From an uncultured Prevotellaceae bacterium (lineage in GTDB: Bacteria > Bacteroidota > Bacteroidia > Bacteroidales > Muribaculaceae), in contig CAMJZF010000006.1 in NCBI GenBank assembly GCA_946410125.1, positions 1-43,288 on the forward strand: DNA of 43,288 bases, read 5' to 3'. The translations under genes were made by a program, and so were the position numbers. Position 1 is the first letter of the stretch. Every line of letters begins with the position of its first letter. Below, piece after piece: positions 30,388 through 38,792 of this stretch. The notes beneath the pieces are model-generated. The model did no database searches. It saw only the letters and a list, made by a program, of their open reading frames with translations, and had not been told where the DNA came from.

Positions 30388-32484
30388 TTATTCCTCTAAT
30401 GCCGCATTGGTGTCAAGTTCATCACTGCCTGCGGTGTTTTTCTCTTCATTGACTTTCACGTCTTCGGGGTAGGAAACGCGGGTGTGGTAGAAGGTGAGCA
30501 AGCGCTTGATAAGGGTCTTCTTCACATCGCCAATATCCTTGAAGCTGATGGGTGACTCGTTGAACAAACCTTCATTAACTTGAGAGTCAATGATTTTCTC
30601 CACGAGGTTGGTAATGTTGGTCTCATTAGGCTCGGCAAGGCTCTTGGCAGCGGCTTCACAGGAGTCGGCCATCATCAGGATGGCGGCCTCCTTGGTCTGC
30701 GGGTTAGGGCCGGGATAAGTATATGGAGCTGCATCTACATTGCCGGTGGCACTCTGCTTAAGGGCCATGTTGTAGAAGTAGCGCGTCTTGCCTTTGCCGT
30801 GATGTTGGGCTATAAGGTCTTTGACAACCTCAGGCAGATTGGCTTTCTCGGCACGCTTGATGCCATCGGTTACATGTGAGATTACTATAGAGGCGCTCTG
30901 CTGGGGCTGAAGCACGTCGTGGGGATTCACGCCACTCTGATTCTCGGTGAAGAATGCGGGATTGTCGATTTTGCCAATGTCGTGATAGAGTGCTCCGGCT
31001 CTCACAAGCTGGGCGTTGGCACCAATGTTGCGTGCAGCCTCGCCTGCCAGCGTCGCTACCTGCAATGAGTGCTGGAAGGTGCCGGGGCAGTTCTCCGAAA
31101 GTTCCCTGAGTATAGGATTGTTGATGTCGCTGAGTTCCACAAGTGTTACCTGCGAAGTGAACCCGAAGATTTTCTCAACAATGAAGATGCCAAAATAGGC
31201 AAACGAGAGCACGATGCAGTTGACGGCGAAGTAGAGAATCACATGCCAGTCAAAGCCGCTGAATGTGCCGTTCCTGACAACATACTGCGCGGCATAGGTT
31301 ACACTGTAGCACAAGAAGATGAGCAGGGCACACACTACAAGCTGTGAGCGTTGCATCAGCCCCTTTATCGAGAGGATGGCAATGATGCCGGCAAGGAACT
31401 GCATGATGATGAAATCGCTGGCATCGGGAGCGACAAGCGAACTGATGAGCACTACCACCAAATGGGTGAAAAATCCTAACGGAATGTTGAAGAACACGGT
31501 CACTACTATTGGCACCAGCGCAAATGGAATGAGGTAAAGCAACCCCGACCTCAAGTGAGCTATCACATATACCATCAGCACAAATACCATCACAAAGCAG
31601 AAGAGGAAAATCATGTGACGGAGGCTGCCATAAATCTTAGGGTATAATATCCTGATATACAGGTAGAGGACAAACATGATGAGGAACAATACCACAAGGT
31701 TTCCAAGTACCGAGAACTTCACAACCTTGTTGTTGAGATTGCGCTCCTCGCTCAGGCGTTCGTAGGTCTTGAGCAGTGTATAGGTTTGAGCGGTAACGAT
31801 TTCGCCATAGTCGATGATGCGCTCGCCGGTGAGCTTCACGCCATGAGGTGCCAGAGCCATCTTGTAGGCTTCGTCAAGCAACGATTTCGACCTTACGGAG
31901 TCATATTTTAGGCTTGGCGACAGGTTGTTGTAGAGCAACTGCGACAGCTCCTTGCCCTGGTCGATGCCAAAAAGAACAGTTGAGTCGAGATAGGAGTACA
32001 CTTCCATTGCCGACTTCAGGTCGGCGGCATTAACAGCATAAGATTCATTACCCTGACTGTTGATTATCCTTATCTGCTTGATTTTACCTCTGGTAATCAG
32101 CGATTTGGTGGTGTTGTCGACAATGCCGGTCTCATAGAATTTCTTGGTGGCCTCAAGCAGTCGGCTCTTCACAGGCGAGGAAATGCCGGTAATAGTTGGC
32201 AGAGCGGTAGAAATGTTCTCAAGCGATTTCTCTATCACGGCATCATTTACCGTGAAAATGGGGGAGAAATTGCTCTCGATGCTGTCCTTGATGCGCTTGG
32301 TGCTCAACGAGTCATACTCGATGGGTATGTCAAACGGCGCGATGAGCTTGGGGTAATTCCAGGGACGGCCTTCATTGTAGACAAGCACGTCGTTGGAACC
32401 GCCGCCAAAGAAGAACGACAACGAGCCCACCGTTGCTGCAATGATTAGCATCACTATGATATTGTTGCGAACCGACTGTTTCAT
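30388..32484 (-). CDS. pgpH: 7TM-HD domain phosphodiesterase, PgpH type
   Basis: PgpH-family proteins hydrolyse cyclic di-AMP with a cytoplasmic HD domain. The 698-residue chain has one N-terminal TM (about 9-27) and an extracytoplasmic 7TMR-HDED-like domain (30-250). A block of about seven TM helices follows (257-445), then the HD domain (465-640). The metal ligands are all present: H472, H501-D502 in YHDIGK, H in ISHVTDG, H in AQHHGKG and D in MMADSCEA. It lies 36 bp after the (p)ppGpp synthetase/hydrolase gene on the same strand. Activity on c-di-AMP is inferred from family members in Firmicutes. Confidence 0.9.
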   Translation of the reverse strand: MKQSVRNNIIVMLIIAATVGSLSFFFGGGSNDVLVYNEGRPWNYPKLIAPFDIPIEYDSLSTKRIKDSIESNFSPIFTVNDAVIEKSLENISTALPTITGISSPVKSRLLEATKKFYETGIVDNTTKSLITRGKIKQIRIINSQGNESYAVNAADLKSAMEVYSYLDSTVLFGIDQGKELSQLLYNNLSPSLKYDSVRSKSLLDEAYKMALAPHGVKLTGERIIDYGEIVTAQTYTLLKTYERLSEERNLNNKVVKFSVLGNLVVLFLIMFVLYLYIRILYPKIYGSLRHMIFLFCFVMVFVLMVYVIAHLRSGLLYLIPFALVPIVVTVFFNIPLGFFTHLVVVLISSLVAPDASDFIIMQFLAGIIAILSIKGLMQRSQLVVCALLIFLCYSVTYAAQYVVRNGTFSGFDWHVILYFAVNCIVLSFAYFGIFIVEKIFGFTSQVTLVELSDINNPILRELSENCPGTFQHSLQVATLAGEAARNIGANAQLVRAGALYHDIGKIDNPAFFTENQSGVNPHDVLQPQQSASIVISHVTDGIKRAEKANLPEVVKDLIAQHHGKGKTRYFYNMALKQSATGNVDAAPYTYPGPNPQTKEAAILMMADSCEAAAKSLAEPNETNITNLVEKIIDSQVNEGLFNESPISFKDIGDVKKTLIKRLLTFYHTRVSYPEDVKVNEEKNTAGSDELDTNAALEE

Positions 32485-32520
32485 TATGCTGAATTTTGTT
32501 TGTTTTCAATAATCGTTTGG

Positions 32521-34794
32521 TTAAGAACGCCTTATCGCCTTGGTCACGCCTTTCACCTTGCTCAGGCGCTTGCACATCTTGGTAACGGTGTTCACGTCCT
32601 CAACGAGCACATCCATTTCGCAAGTGAAGACTCCGGCATCCGATGTGATGTTAAGGCGACGCATGTTGATGGCGAGGTTGGTCGAGATGATATAGATAAT
32701 TTCTTGAAGGATTCCCATTCGGTCAATGCCTTCAACCCTGATTGAGGCAAAGAATGTCTCATTGCCTATTTCCCATTGCGTTTCAAGCAGGCGGCTGCCA
32801 AAACCGCTCTTGAGCTTCATGGCGGTTGGGCAGTCGATTTTGTGCACTATCACCTCGTTGTTTTCGTTGATATATCCTATCACGCTATCGCCGGGCAATG
32901 GATGGCAGCAATTGGCAAGCTGGTAGTTGCTCTTTCCGTTCTCGGTGCGCAGCACATACACTTTCTTGCGGTCTATCTTCTTGCCTTTCTCGTTGTTTTC
33001 TTCATGATTGGTCTCGTTCTTGCCATTCTTGCTGCCAAACGACATTTTCCACCACTTGCTCAGTAGGTTTTGCGATGCCGGCTTCAACGACTTTAGCACC
33101 AGTGGCGAAAGTTCTACATCGCCCTTGCCCACCTTGAAGTACAGGTCTTCCTTGTTTTGAACGCCGAGGCTGCTGATGATGCGAGTGAGGTTTTCATTGT
33201 TGATTTCGGCATTGTTGTCGGCCATGAACTGCTTGAATTTTTCCTCACCCTTGTCGACAATCTCACGGCGCATGTGCTTGAAAGCATTGTTGAGGCGGGT
33301 CTTGCCCTTGGCAGTGGTAACAAACTTGCTCCACTCATGCTGTGGACGCTGCGACTGTGAAGTGAGAATTTCTACTTGGTCGCCGCTGGAAAGGCGGTGC
33401 GACAGTGGCACCAGCCTGTGGTTTACTTTGCCGGCAATGCAGTGAGTGCCTATCTCGCTGTGGAGCGTGAATGCCAAGTCGAGCACCGATGCTCCCACCG
33501 GGAGCGATATCATGTCGCCCTTGGGGGTGAACACCGCAATCTCACGGGCGTAGAGGTTGAGTTTTATCGAGTCAAGGAAGTCGAGGGCGTTGGGTTCGGG
33601 ATTCTTCAAGATATCTTCAATTTCCTGGAGCCATCCGCGCAACTGGTTGTCTTCTTCCATCTCCGAGCCACCTTCTTTATACACCCAGTGGGCGGTAATG
33701 CCGCGCTCATCAATGTTGTCCATCTTGCGACTGCGTATCTGAACCTCAATCCATTCGCCGTCAGGACCCATTACTGTTACATGCAGGGCGCGATAGCCGT
33801 TGGGCTTGGCATGGGCAAGCCAGTCGCGTATGCGGTCGGGGTGTATCTTGTTGTAAATCTTGGTAATCTGGTTGTAGATTGCCCAGCACACTCCGTTCTC
33901 ATCCTTGTCTTCGGGGCATTCAAACACGATGCGGGCGGCATAGATGTCATAAATCTCGTCGATTGGAATGCGCTTGGTCTGCATCTTTTTCCATATCGAG
34001 TAACACGACTTGATGCGGGCCTTGAACTCGTAGGTCAGCCCCATCTCATCAAGACGTTCACGAATTGGAGCCGAGAAGCGTCCAAACACATCCTGACGCT
34101 TGCTTTCGCTTGCCTCAACGGCTTCTGAAATAGACTTGTAGATGTCGGGGTGCTCATATTTGAAGCTCAGGTCTTCAAGCTCGGTCTTGATAGCAAAGAG
34201 ACCCAGCCTGTGAGCCAGCGGTGCATAGATATAGAGTGTCTCGCCGGCGATTTTATATTGCTTGGCAGGAGGCATCGAAGCCAGCGTGCGCATGTTGTGA
34301 AGGCGGTCGGCCATCTTGATGAGCACCACGCGTATGTCGTCGCTCATCGTAAGCAGCAGTTTCTTGAAATTCTCGGCTTGAGCCGAAGCTTTCTCACCAA
34401 AGATGCCACCCGATATTTTTGTGAGTCCTTCAACGATGTTGGCAATTTTGTCGCCCACCTTCTCGCCGGTCTCGCCCACCAGCTCGTCGCCAAAGATTGC
34501 CTTGATGTCGTCGAGGGTGTACTCGGTATCTTCTACCACATCATGAAGAAGGGCTGCGCATATCGACGTGGAGCCGAGCCCAATCTCCTGGCTCACGATC
34601 GTGGCTACGGCAATAGGGTGGAGGATATATGGAACTCCTGAACGGCGTCTAATGCCCTCATGAGCACGACGAGCAAAGCGGTAAGCTTTTTCTATCTTTT
34701 CCACTTTCTTGCGATGATTGCTTGATAGATAGCCGTTTAGTAACTGTTGGTAAGCATCGTCTATCAATTTGTTTTCTTCTTCAGGACTCATCAT
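32521..34794 (-). CDS. rel: Bifunctional (p)ppGpp synthetase/hydrolase, Rel/SpoT family
   Basis: The 757-residue protein has the full RSH layout. The hydrolase HD domain covers about residues 45-200 (H59, H84-D85, KMADRLHNMRTL). The synthetase domain covers about 250-380 (PNGYRALHVTVMGPDG, EVQIRS). TGS is at about 410-480, followed by a helical and Cys-containing region (LANCCHPLPGDSVIGYI). The C-terminal ACT domain covers about 690-757. The intact HD motif predicts both hydrolysis and synthesis of the alarmone. The start is one of two adjacent ATGs. A -7 box lies 39 bp upstream, divergent from lgt. Confidence 0.96.
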   Translation of the reverse strand: MMSPEEENKLIDDAYQQLLNGYLSSNHRKKVEKIEKAYRFARRAHEGIRRRSGVPYILHPIAVATIVSQEIGLGSTSICAALLHDVVEDTEYTLDDIKAIFGDELVGETGEKVGDKIANIVEGLTKISGGIFGEKASAQAENFKKLLLTMSDDIRVVLIKMADRLHNMRTLASMPPAKQYKIAGETLYIYAPLAHRLGLFAIKTELEDLSFKYEHPDIYKSISEAVEASESKRQDVFGRFSAPIRERLDEMGLTYEFKARIKSCYSIWKKMQTKRIPIDEIYDIYAARIVFECPEDKDENGVCWAIYNQITKIYNKIHPDRIRDWLAHAKPNGYRALHVTVMGPDGEWIEVQIRSRKMDNIDERGITAHWVYKEGGSEMEEDNQLRGWLQEIEDILKNPEPNALDFLDSIKLNLYAREIAVFTPKGDMISLPVGASVLDLAFTLHSEIGTHCIAGKVNHRLVPLSHRLSSGDQVEILTSQSQRPQHEWSKFVTTAKGKTRLNNAFKHMRREIVDKGEEKFKQFMADNNAEINNENLTRIISSLGVQNKEDLYFKVGKGDVELSPLVLKSLKPASQNLLSKWWKMSFGSKNGKNETNHEENNEKGKKIDRKKVYVLRTENGKSNYQLANCCHPLPGDSVIGYINENNEVIVHKIDCPTAMKLKSGFGSRLLETQWEIGNETFFASIRVEGIDRMGILQEIIYIISTNLAINMRRLNITSDAGVFTCEMDVLVEDVNTVTKMCKRLSKVKGVTKAIRRS

Positions 34795-34832
34795 TGGCAG
34801 CTTTTTTTATAATTTGTTGATTATATAAGTTA

Positions 34833-34840
34833 CAAACTTA
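34833..34840 (-). promoter_or_regulatory. Putative -7 box for the rel operon
   Basis: The minus strand reads TAAGTTTG, a perfect TAnnTTTG match, 39 bp before the rel start. It is divergent from the lgt promoter about 110 bp away. Confidence 0.55.
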
Positions 34841-34945
34841 ATAATAAATTGTGAAACAACACTAATTTTCATTTCAGTTTTTGGTTTTTTTGTACAATTT
34901 CTCCCTTTTTAAAATCCTTTTCACCCCTTTTTCAAAAACAATTAT

Positions 34946-34953
34946 TACCTTTG
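34946..34953 (+). promoter_or_regulatory. Putative -7 box for lgt
   Basis: TACCTTTG matches the consensus exactly, 30 bp before the lgt ATG. A T-rich stretch about 20 bp upstream can serve as the -33 element. It rules out the earlier TTG start at 34951, which would lie inside this box. Confidence 0.6.
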
Positions 34954-34983
34954 TGCCAATGTAGACTAAAGTTTTTTTGTAAT

Positions 34984-35859
34984 ATGCTTGATTTTATAAC
35001 TTGGACAGCTAATCCCAACCTGCTCTCAAGCCCTGTTGCAGTGAGGTGGTATGGCCTAATGTTTGCCATTGGATTCTTGGTTGGATATGAGATAGTTTAC
35101 CGCATTTTTAAGCATGAGGGTGCACCCGAAAAATGGCTTACGCCACTATTTTTTTATGTGGTGATAGCTACCGTGCTTGGTGCAAGGCTTGGACACGTTT
35201 TCTTTTATGATTGGGGTTACTACAGCCAGCATCCGGGCGACATACTCAAGGTGTGGGAAGGCGGCCTGGCGAGCCATGGAGGCACGATAGGCATTATCAT
35301 CGCCATCTTCATCTTTAGCTGGCATGTGACCAAGAAGAGCGTGCTTTGGACTCTCGACCGCCTGTGCATTCCCATTGGTTTTGTTGGTGCGCTCATTCGC
35401 CTGGGAAATCTTATGAACCACGAGATTTATGGTGGTCCCACCAGTATGCCTTGGGGCTTCAGTTTCATCGACAACATCAATGCCTACATGCATGGTGCCG
35501 AGCCGGTTTTCACTGCACCCAGCCACCCCACGCAAATCTATGAGGCGCTGTGCTATCTGCTTGTCTTTGCCCTGTGCATGTGGCTATACTGGCGCCGTAA
35601 TGCTCAAGAGCGCCCGGGCTTTATTTTGGGAGTCTTCCTCGTTGGCATCTTTGGCACCCGTTTCTTCATTGAATTTCTCAAGAACGTGCAGGAGCCGTGG
35701 GAGATTGGACTGCGTCAGTCGATAGGTCTTGACCAGGGACAGTTGCTCAGCATTCCATTTGTCGTTGCGGGCATCTGGCTCATCGTGCGTTCGTTGCGCC
35801 GTCCACGCGAGAAGCTCCAATACCCCAATCAATTCTCCGATGAGAAAAAGAAGAAATAA
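34984..35859 (+). CDS. lgt: Prolipoprotein diacylglyceryl transferase
   Basis: Lgt transfers diacylglycerol from phosphatidylglycerol to the lipobox cysteine of prolipoproteins in the inner membrane. The product starting at the ATG at 34984 has 291 residues and about seven TM helices. Conserved landmarks are VRWYGLMFAIGF near the N-terminus, GGLASHGGTIG with H98, and the signature GALIRLGNLMNHEIYG (R139, N142). A C-terminal TRFFIEFLK segment follows. The length is normal. It serves lipoproteins such as the BtuG-like protein encoded in this window. Confidence 0.95.
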   Translation: MLDFITWTANPNLLSSPVAVRWYGLMFAIGFLVGYEIVYRIFKHEGAPEKWLTPLFFYVVIATVLGARLGHVFFYDWGYYSQHPGDILKVWEGGLASHGGTIGIIIAIFIFSWHVTKKSVLWTLDRLCIPIGFVGALIRLGNLMNHEIYGGPTSMPWGFSFIDNINAYMHGAEPVFTAPSHPTQIYEALCYLLVFALCMWLYWRRNAQERPGFILGVFLVGIFGTRFFIEFLKNVQEPWEIGLRQSIGLDQGQLLSIPFVVAGIWLIVRSLRRPREKLQYPNQFSDEKKKK

Positions 35860-35916
35860 GTATTAAAAGCTCTCATTCTCTAACAAGTCATAGTTGATAT
35901 TACTAAACACTTCGTC

Positions 35917-37134
35917 ATGAAAAAGATTTTGTTAACATTGGTTGTGCTTGGCTGCTTGTTCTCGGCTACGGCACAGGACAAGAAAGGTAGCAAGGAACAA
36001 AAGCAAATATCTTTCACTACAGTAAAGGCTAATCCCATCACTTCGGTTAAAAACCAGAGCAGGAGTGGCACTTGCTGGGACTTTGCCACTGTGGCATTCT
36101 TTGAGGGTGAAATTCTTAAGAAGACGGGCAAGACCTATGACCTGTGCGAGATGTTTGTCGCCAACAAGAACTATATGGACCAGGCAATCTACCATGTGAG
36201 AATGCACGGATGCAGCCGATTCTCCGAGGGTGGCAGTGCCGATGACGTGGTGTGGGTTATGGCCAATCACGGCATCTGTCCCGAGGAGGCGATGCCGGCT
36301 CCGGGCACTTTGATTGGCGACTCGCTTGCCAACTTCAACGAGTTCTTTAAGGTGCTCACACCCTATGTCGAGACTGTTGCCAAGGGCGAATCTACTAAGC
36401 TCACGTCGCAGTGGAAAGTGGGGGTTCAGGGCATTCTTGATGCTTATCTGGGCAAGTGTCCCGAGCGTTTCACCTATCAGGGCAAGGAATACACTCCCAA
36501 GTCGTTCTTCAACAGCCTTGCGATTGACCTTGACGATTATATCAGCGTTACAAGTTTCACGCATCATCCTTTCTACAGCTGGTTCAATATTGAGGCTCCT
36601 TACAAGTGGCGGCAGCGATTGAGCTACAATGTTCCTCTTGACGAAATGATGAATCTTATTGATACTGTCCTCGACAATGGCTACAACGTGTGCTGGGGTG
36701 GTGACGTCAGCGAAGATGGATTCACTCGCACGGGGCTGGCGATTGCCGCCGATGTTGAGCATGCTCCCGACTTGACGGGCAGTGATGCCGCTCGGTGGCT
36801 AAAGCTCAGCAGGCAGGAGAAGGCCGAGTCGCTCAAGAAACTGGGTGCGCTCACTCCCGAACTCGTTCCCTCTCAGGAGCTGCGGCAGGAGCGTTTCGAC
36901 AATTGGGAATCGACCTACGACCATGTGATGCTCATCTATGGTGTGGCTCGTGACCAGAATGGACGGGAATACTACATGGTAAAGAACTCATGGGGCAAGA
37001 CGGGCGACTACGAGGGCACTTGGTACATGTCGAAGGCTTTCATTGCACTCAACACCACCTATGTCTTCTTTAACCGTAATGCCATCCCTGGAAAACTTAA
37101 CGAGGCTTATTCACGTATTTTAATGAATAAATAA
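35917..37134 (+). CDS. Exported C1B-family cysteine peptidase (bleomycin hydrolase/PepC-like)
   Basis: The 405-residue protein has a signal peptide (MKKILLTLVVLGCLFSATAQ) and a papain-like C1B peptidase domain. The catalytic Cys is C53 in NQSRSGTCWDFA, the His is in YDHVMLIYG and the Asn in YYMVKNSWGKTGDYEGTW. These are in the order and spacing of bleomycin hydrolase/PepC. Cytosolic PepC enzymes form hexameric cages, whereas this one is exported, as is common in Bacteroidales. It would act on peptides in the periplasm or at the surface. It follows lgt by 57 bp. Confidence 0.9.
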   Translation: MKKILLTLVVLGCLFSATAQDKKGSKEQKQISFTTVKANPITSVKNQSRSGTCWDFATVAFFEGEILKKTGKTYDLCEMFVANKNYMDQAIYHVRMHGCSRFSEGGSADDVVWVMANHGICPEEAMPAPGTLIGDSLANFNEFFKVLTPYVETVAKGESTKLTSQWKVGVQGILDAYLGKCPERFTYQGKEYTPKSFFNSLAIDLDDYISVTSFTHHPFYSWFNIEAPYKWRQRLSYNVPLDEMMNLIDTVLDNGYNVCWGGDVSEDGFTRTGLAIAADVEHAPDLTGSDAARWLKLSRQEKAESLKKLGALTPELVPSQELRQERFDNWESTYDHVMLIYGVARDQNGREYYMVKNSWGKTGDYEGTWYMSKAFIALNTTYVFFNRNAIPGKLNEAYSRILMNK

Positions 37135-37157
37135 TTCGTCGTTTACACTTTTTTCTT

Positions 37158-37165
37158 TATCTTTG
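37158..37165 (+). promoter_or_regulatory. Putative -7 box for the SDR gene
   Basis: TATCTTTG matches TAnnTTTG exactly, 27 bp before the ATG. A TTCG about 20 bp upstream is a weak -33 candidate. Confidence 0.55.
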
Positions 37166-37192
37166 CAACTGTTACTATAAGCAATAAAAAGA

Positions 37193-38068
37193 ATGGAAAA
37201 AGAGAATAACCAAAATCAGCAGGATAAGGACATGGCTGGCAAGCCTCTGTATGTGGTTACCGGTGCCACCGGTGCTATGGGTAGGGTAATCGCCAAGCGC
37301 ATTGCGGCGCAGGGCAAACCTGTAATTCTTGCTTGCCGCGACCTTGACAAGGGAGTGAAACTTGAGGAGGAACTCATCGCTCAAACTCTCAACAACGACA
37401 TCAAAGCCATGCATCTCGACCTTAGCTCGTTTGCAAGGGTTAAGGCTTTTGTGGCCGAGCTTAACGAGCTCAATCGTCCTGTGGCTGCGCTTATCAATAA
37501 TTCGGCAGTGTTGCCACGACGCCGCAAGACGTCGGTCGATGGATATGAGTATACCATTCAGGTCAATTTCCTGAGCACTGTGCTTCTCTCGATGATGATA
37601 GTGCCTCTGTTCCAGGAAAAGGGTGGACGCATTGTGATGACCACATCGCTCATGCGCAACCTCACGTCGTTGCCCTATGAATTCCCTGCTGTCAACAATT
37701 TTGTACCTCTCACTACTTTTGCTCAGAGCAAGCTCGCTTTAACGTTGTTCTCAATCTACATGTCAACAACGCTCCGCACTCGCCACGTGAGCGTGAACTG
37801 TGCCGACCTGGGTATCATCAACACCGGAATGCTCACCTTGAGTCACTGGCTCGACATGGTGCGCGACCGTGTGGGGCAAACTCTCATTCACAACCCCGAG
37901 GACGGTGCCATAGCGGCGATGCGTGCACTTGAATCGAGCGACACAGGCTTCATTTTCAAGGGACTTGACCGTCAAATCAAGACGAGCAGCCTGCTCAAGA
38001 ACCGAGAGGTATTCATTAAGCTGTGCAACGACACCATGCGCATCATCAAGAGGGAAATGCCCTCTTGA
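37193..38068 (+). CDS. Short-chain dehydrogenase/reductase-like protein with Phe at the catalytic Tyr
   Basis: The 291-residue protein has an SDR Rossmann fold. TGATGAMG at residues 23-30 is the dinucleotide-binding loop, LDLSSFARVKAFV follows, then NNSAVLP and the TTSLMRN segment with the catalytic-site Ser. The family YxxxK motif reads F176-A-Q-S-K180, so the Lys is kept but the catalytic Tyr is Phe (codon TTT). This resembles the retinol-dehydrogenase/protochlorophyllide-reductase branch, where YxQSK is usual. The substrate is unknown. It may be a reduced-activity or binding protein. Confidence 0.85.
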   Translation: MEKENNQNQQDKDMAGKPLYVVTGATGAMGRVIAKRIAAQGKPVILACRDLDKGVKLEEELIAQTLNNDIKAMHLDLSSFARVKAFVAELNELNRPVAALINNSAVLPRRRKTSVDGYEYTIQVNFLSTVLLSMMIVPLFQEKGGRIVMTTSLMRNLTSLPYEFPAVNNFVPLTTFAQSKLALTLFSIYMSTTLRTRHVSVNCADLGIINTGMLTLSHWLDMVRDRVGQTLIHNPEDGAIAAMRALESSDTGFIFKGLDRQIKTSSLLKNREVFIKLCNDTMRIIKREMPS

Positions 38069-38147
38069 TTAACGCCTTGTGCTGTAGCACGATAAACCAA
38101 TTTCATAATTGTATAATGCTTTGCGCTGTTGTGCAAAGGTTTTCGCT

Positions 38148-38792
38148 ATGAGTAATATTGTAACCATTAAGGGTATTAAAAATCTCCTCTTTGACCAGGG
38201 CGGGGTGATTGTTGACATTGAGCGTGACCGTTGCCTTGACGAGTTGAGGAACTTGGGAATGAAATCTCCCGAGAAGTTGGTAGGGCTATACAAGCAGGAT
38301 GGCCCTTTCTTTGCCCTTGAGAATGGCGACATTGACATTGACCAGTTTCATGATGCTTTGCGCCCTCTCATGCCCCAGGGTGTTACCAATGAGCAAATCG
38401 ACCATGCGTTCAGCTCTTTCATCGTGGGCATTCCTCTTCATCGACTGCAGGCCTTGAGGGAGTTGCGCAAGCGTTATAAAACTTATATCCTGTCCAACAC
38501 TAACCCGTTGATGTTTGAAGGGGTGATAGCACAGAGCTTTGCCCAGGAAGGTCTTGATGTAAATGCCTATTTCGACGGTGTCACCGTTTCTTATATTGCT
38601 CACAGCAACAAGCCCGACCGCAAGATTTTTGATTATGCCGTCGACACGATGGGCATTGTGCCCGAGGAGACATTGTTCTTCGACGACGGGCAGGAAAATC
38701 TCGACGCGGCGGCACGTTTGGGCTTCAAGACAGCTCTTGTGGAACCCGGGTGTGAATTTATGGATATTATTAACCAACTCGAACAGCAATGA
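38148..38792 (+). CDS. HAD-superfamily hydrolase (subfamily IA)
   Basis: The 214-residue protein has the four HAD motifs. The nucleophile is D16 in LLFDQGGVIVD, Ser/Thr is in YILSNTNP, Lys in SNKPDRKIFDYA and the acidic pair in LFFDDGQENLDAA. A helical cap lies between the first and second motifs, as in the YihX/epoxide-hydrolase-like branch. The start at ATG 38148 is chosen over an open TTG at 38109, which would add 13 residues without homology. It overlaps ribF by 4 nt (ATGA). A sugar or flavin-precursor phosphatase is possible given that partner, but unproven. Confidence 0.88.
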   Translation: MSNIVTIKGIKNLLFDQGGVIVDIERDRCLDELRNLGMKSPEKLVGLYKQDGPFFALENGDIDIDQFHDALRPLMPQGVTNEQIDHAFSSFIVGIPLHRLQALRELRKRYKTYILSNTNPLMFEGVIAQSFAQEGLDVNAYFDGVTVSYIAHSNKPDRKIFDYAVDTMGIVPEETLFFDDGQENLDAAARLGFKTALVEPGCEFMDIINQLEQQ

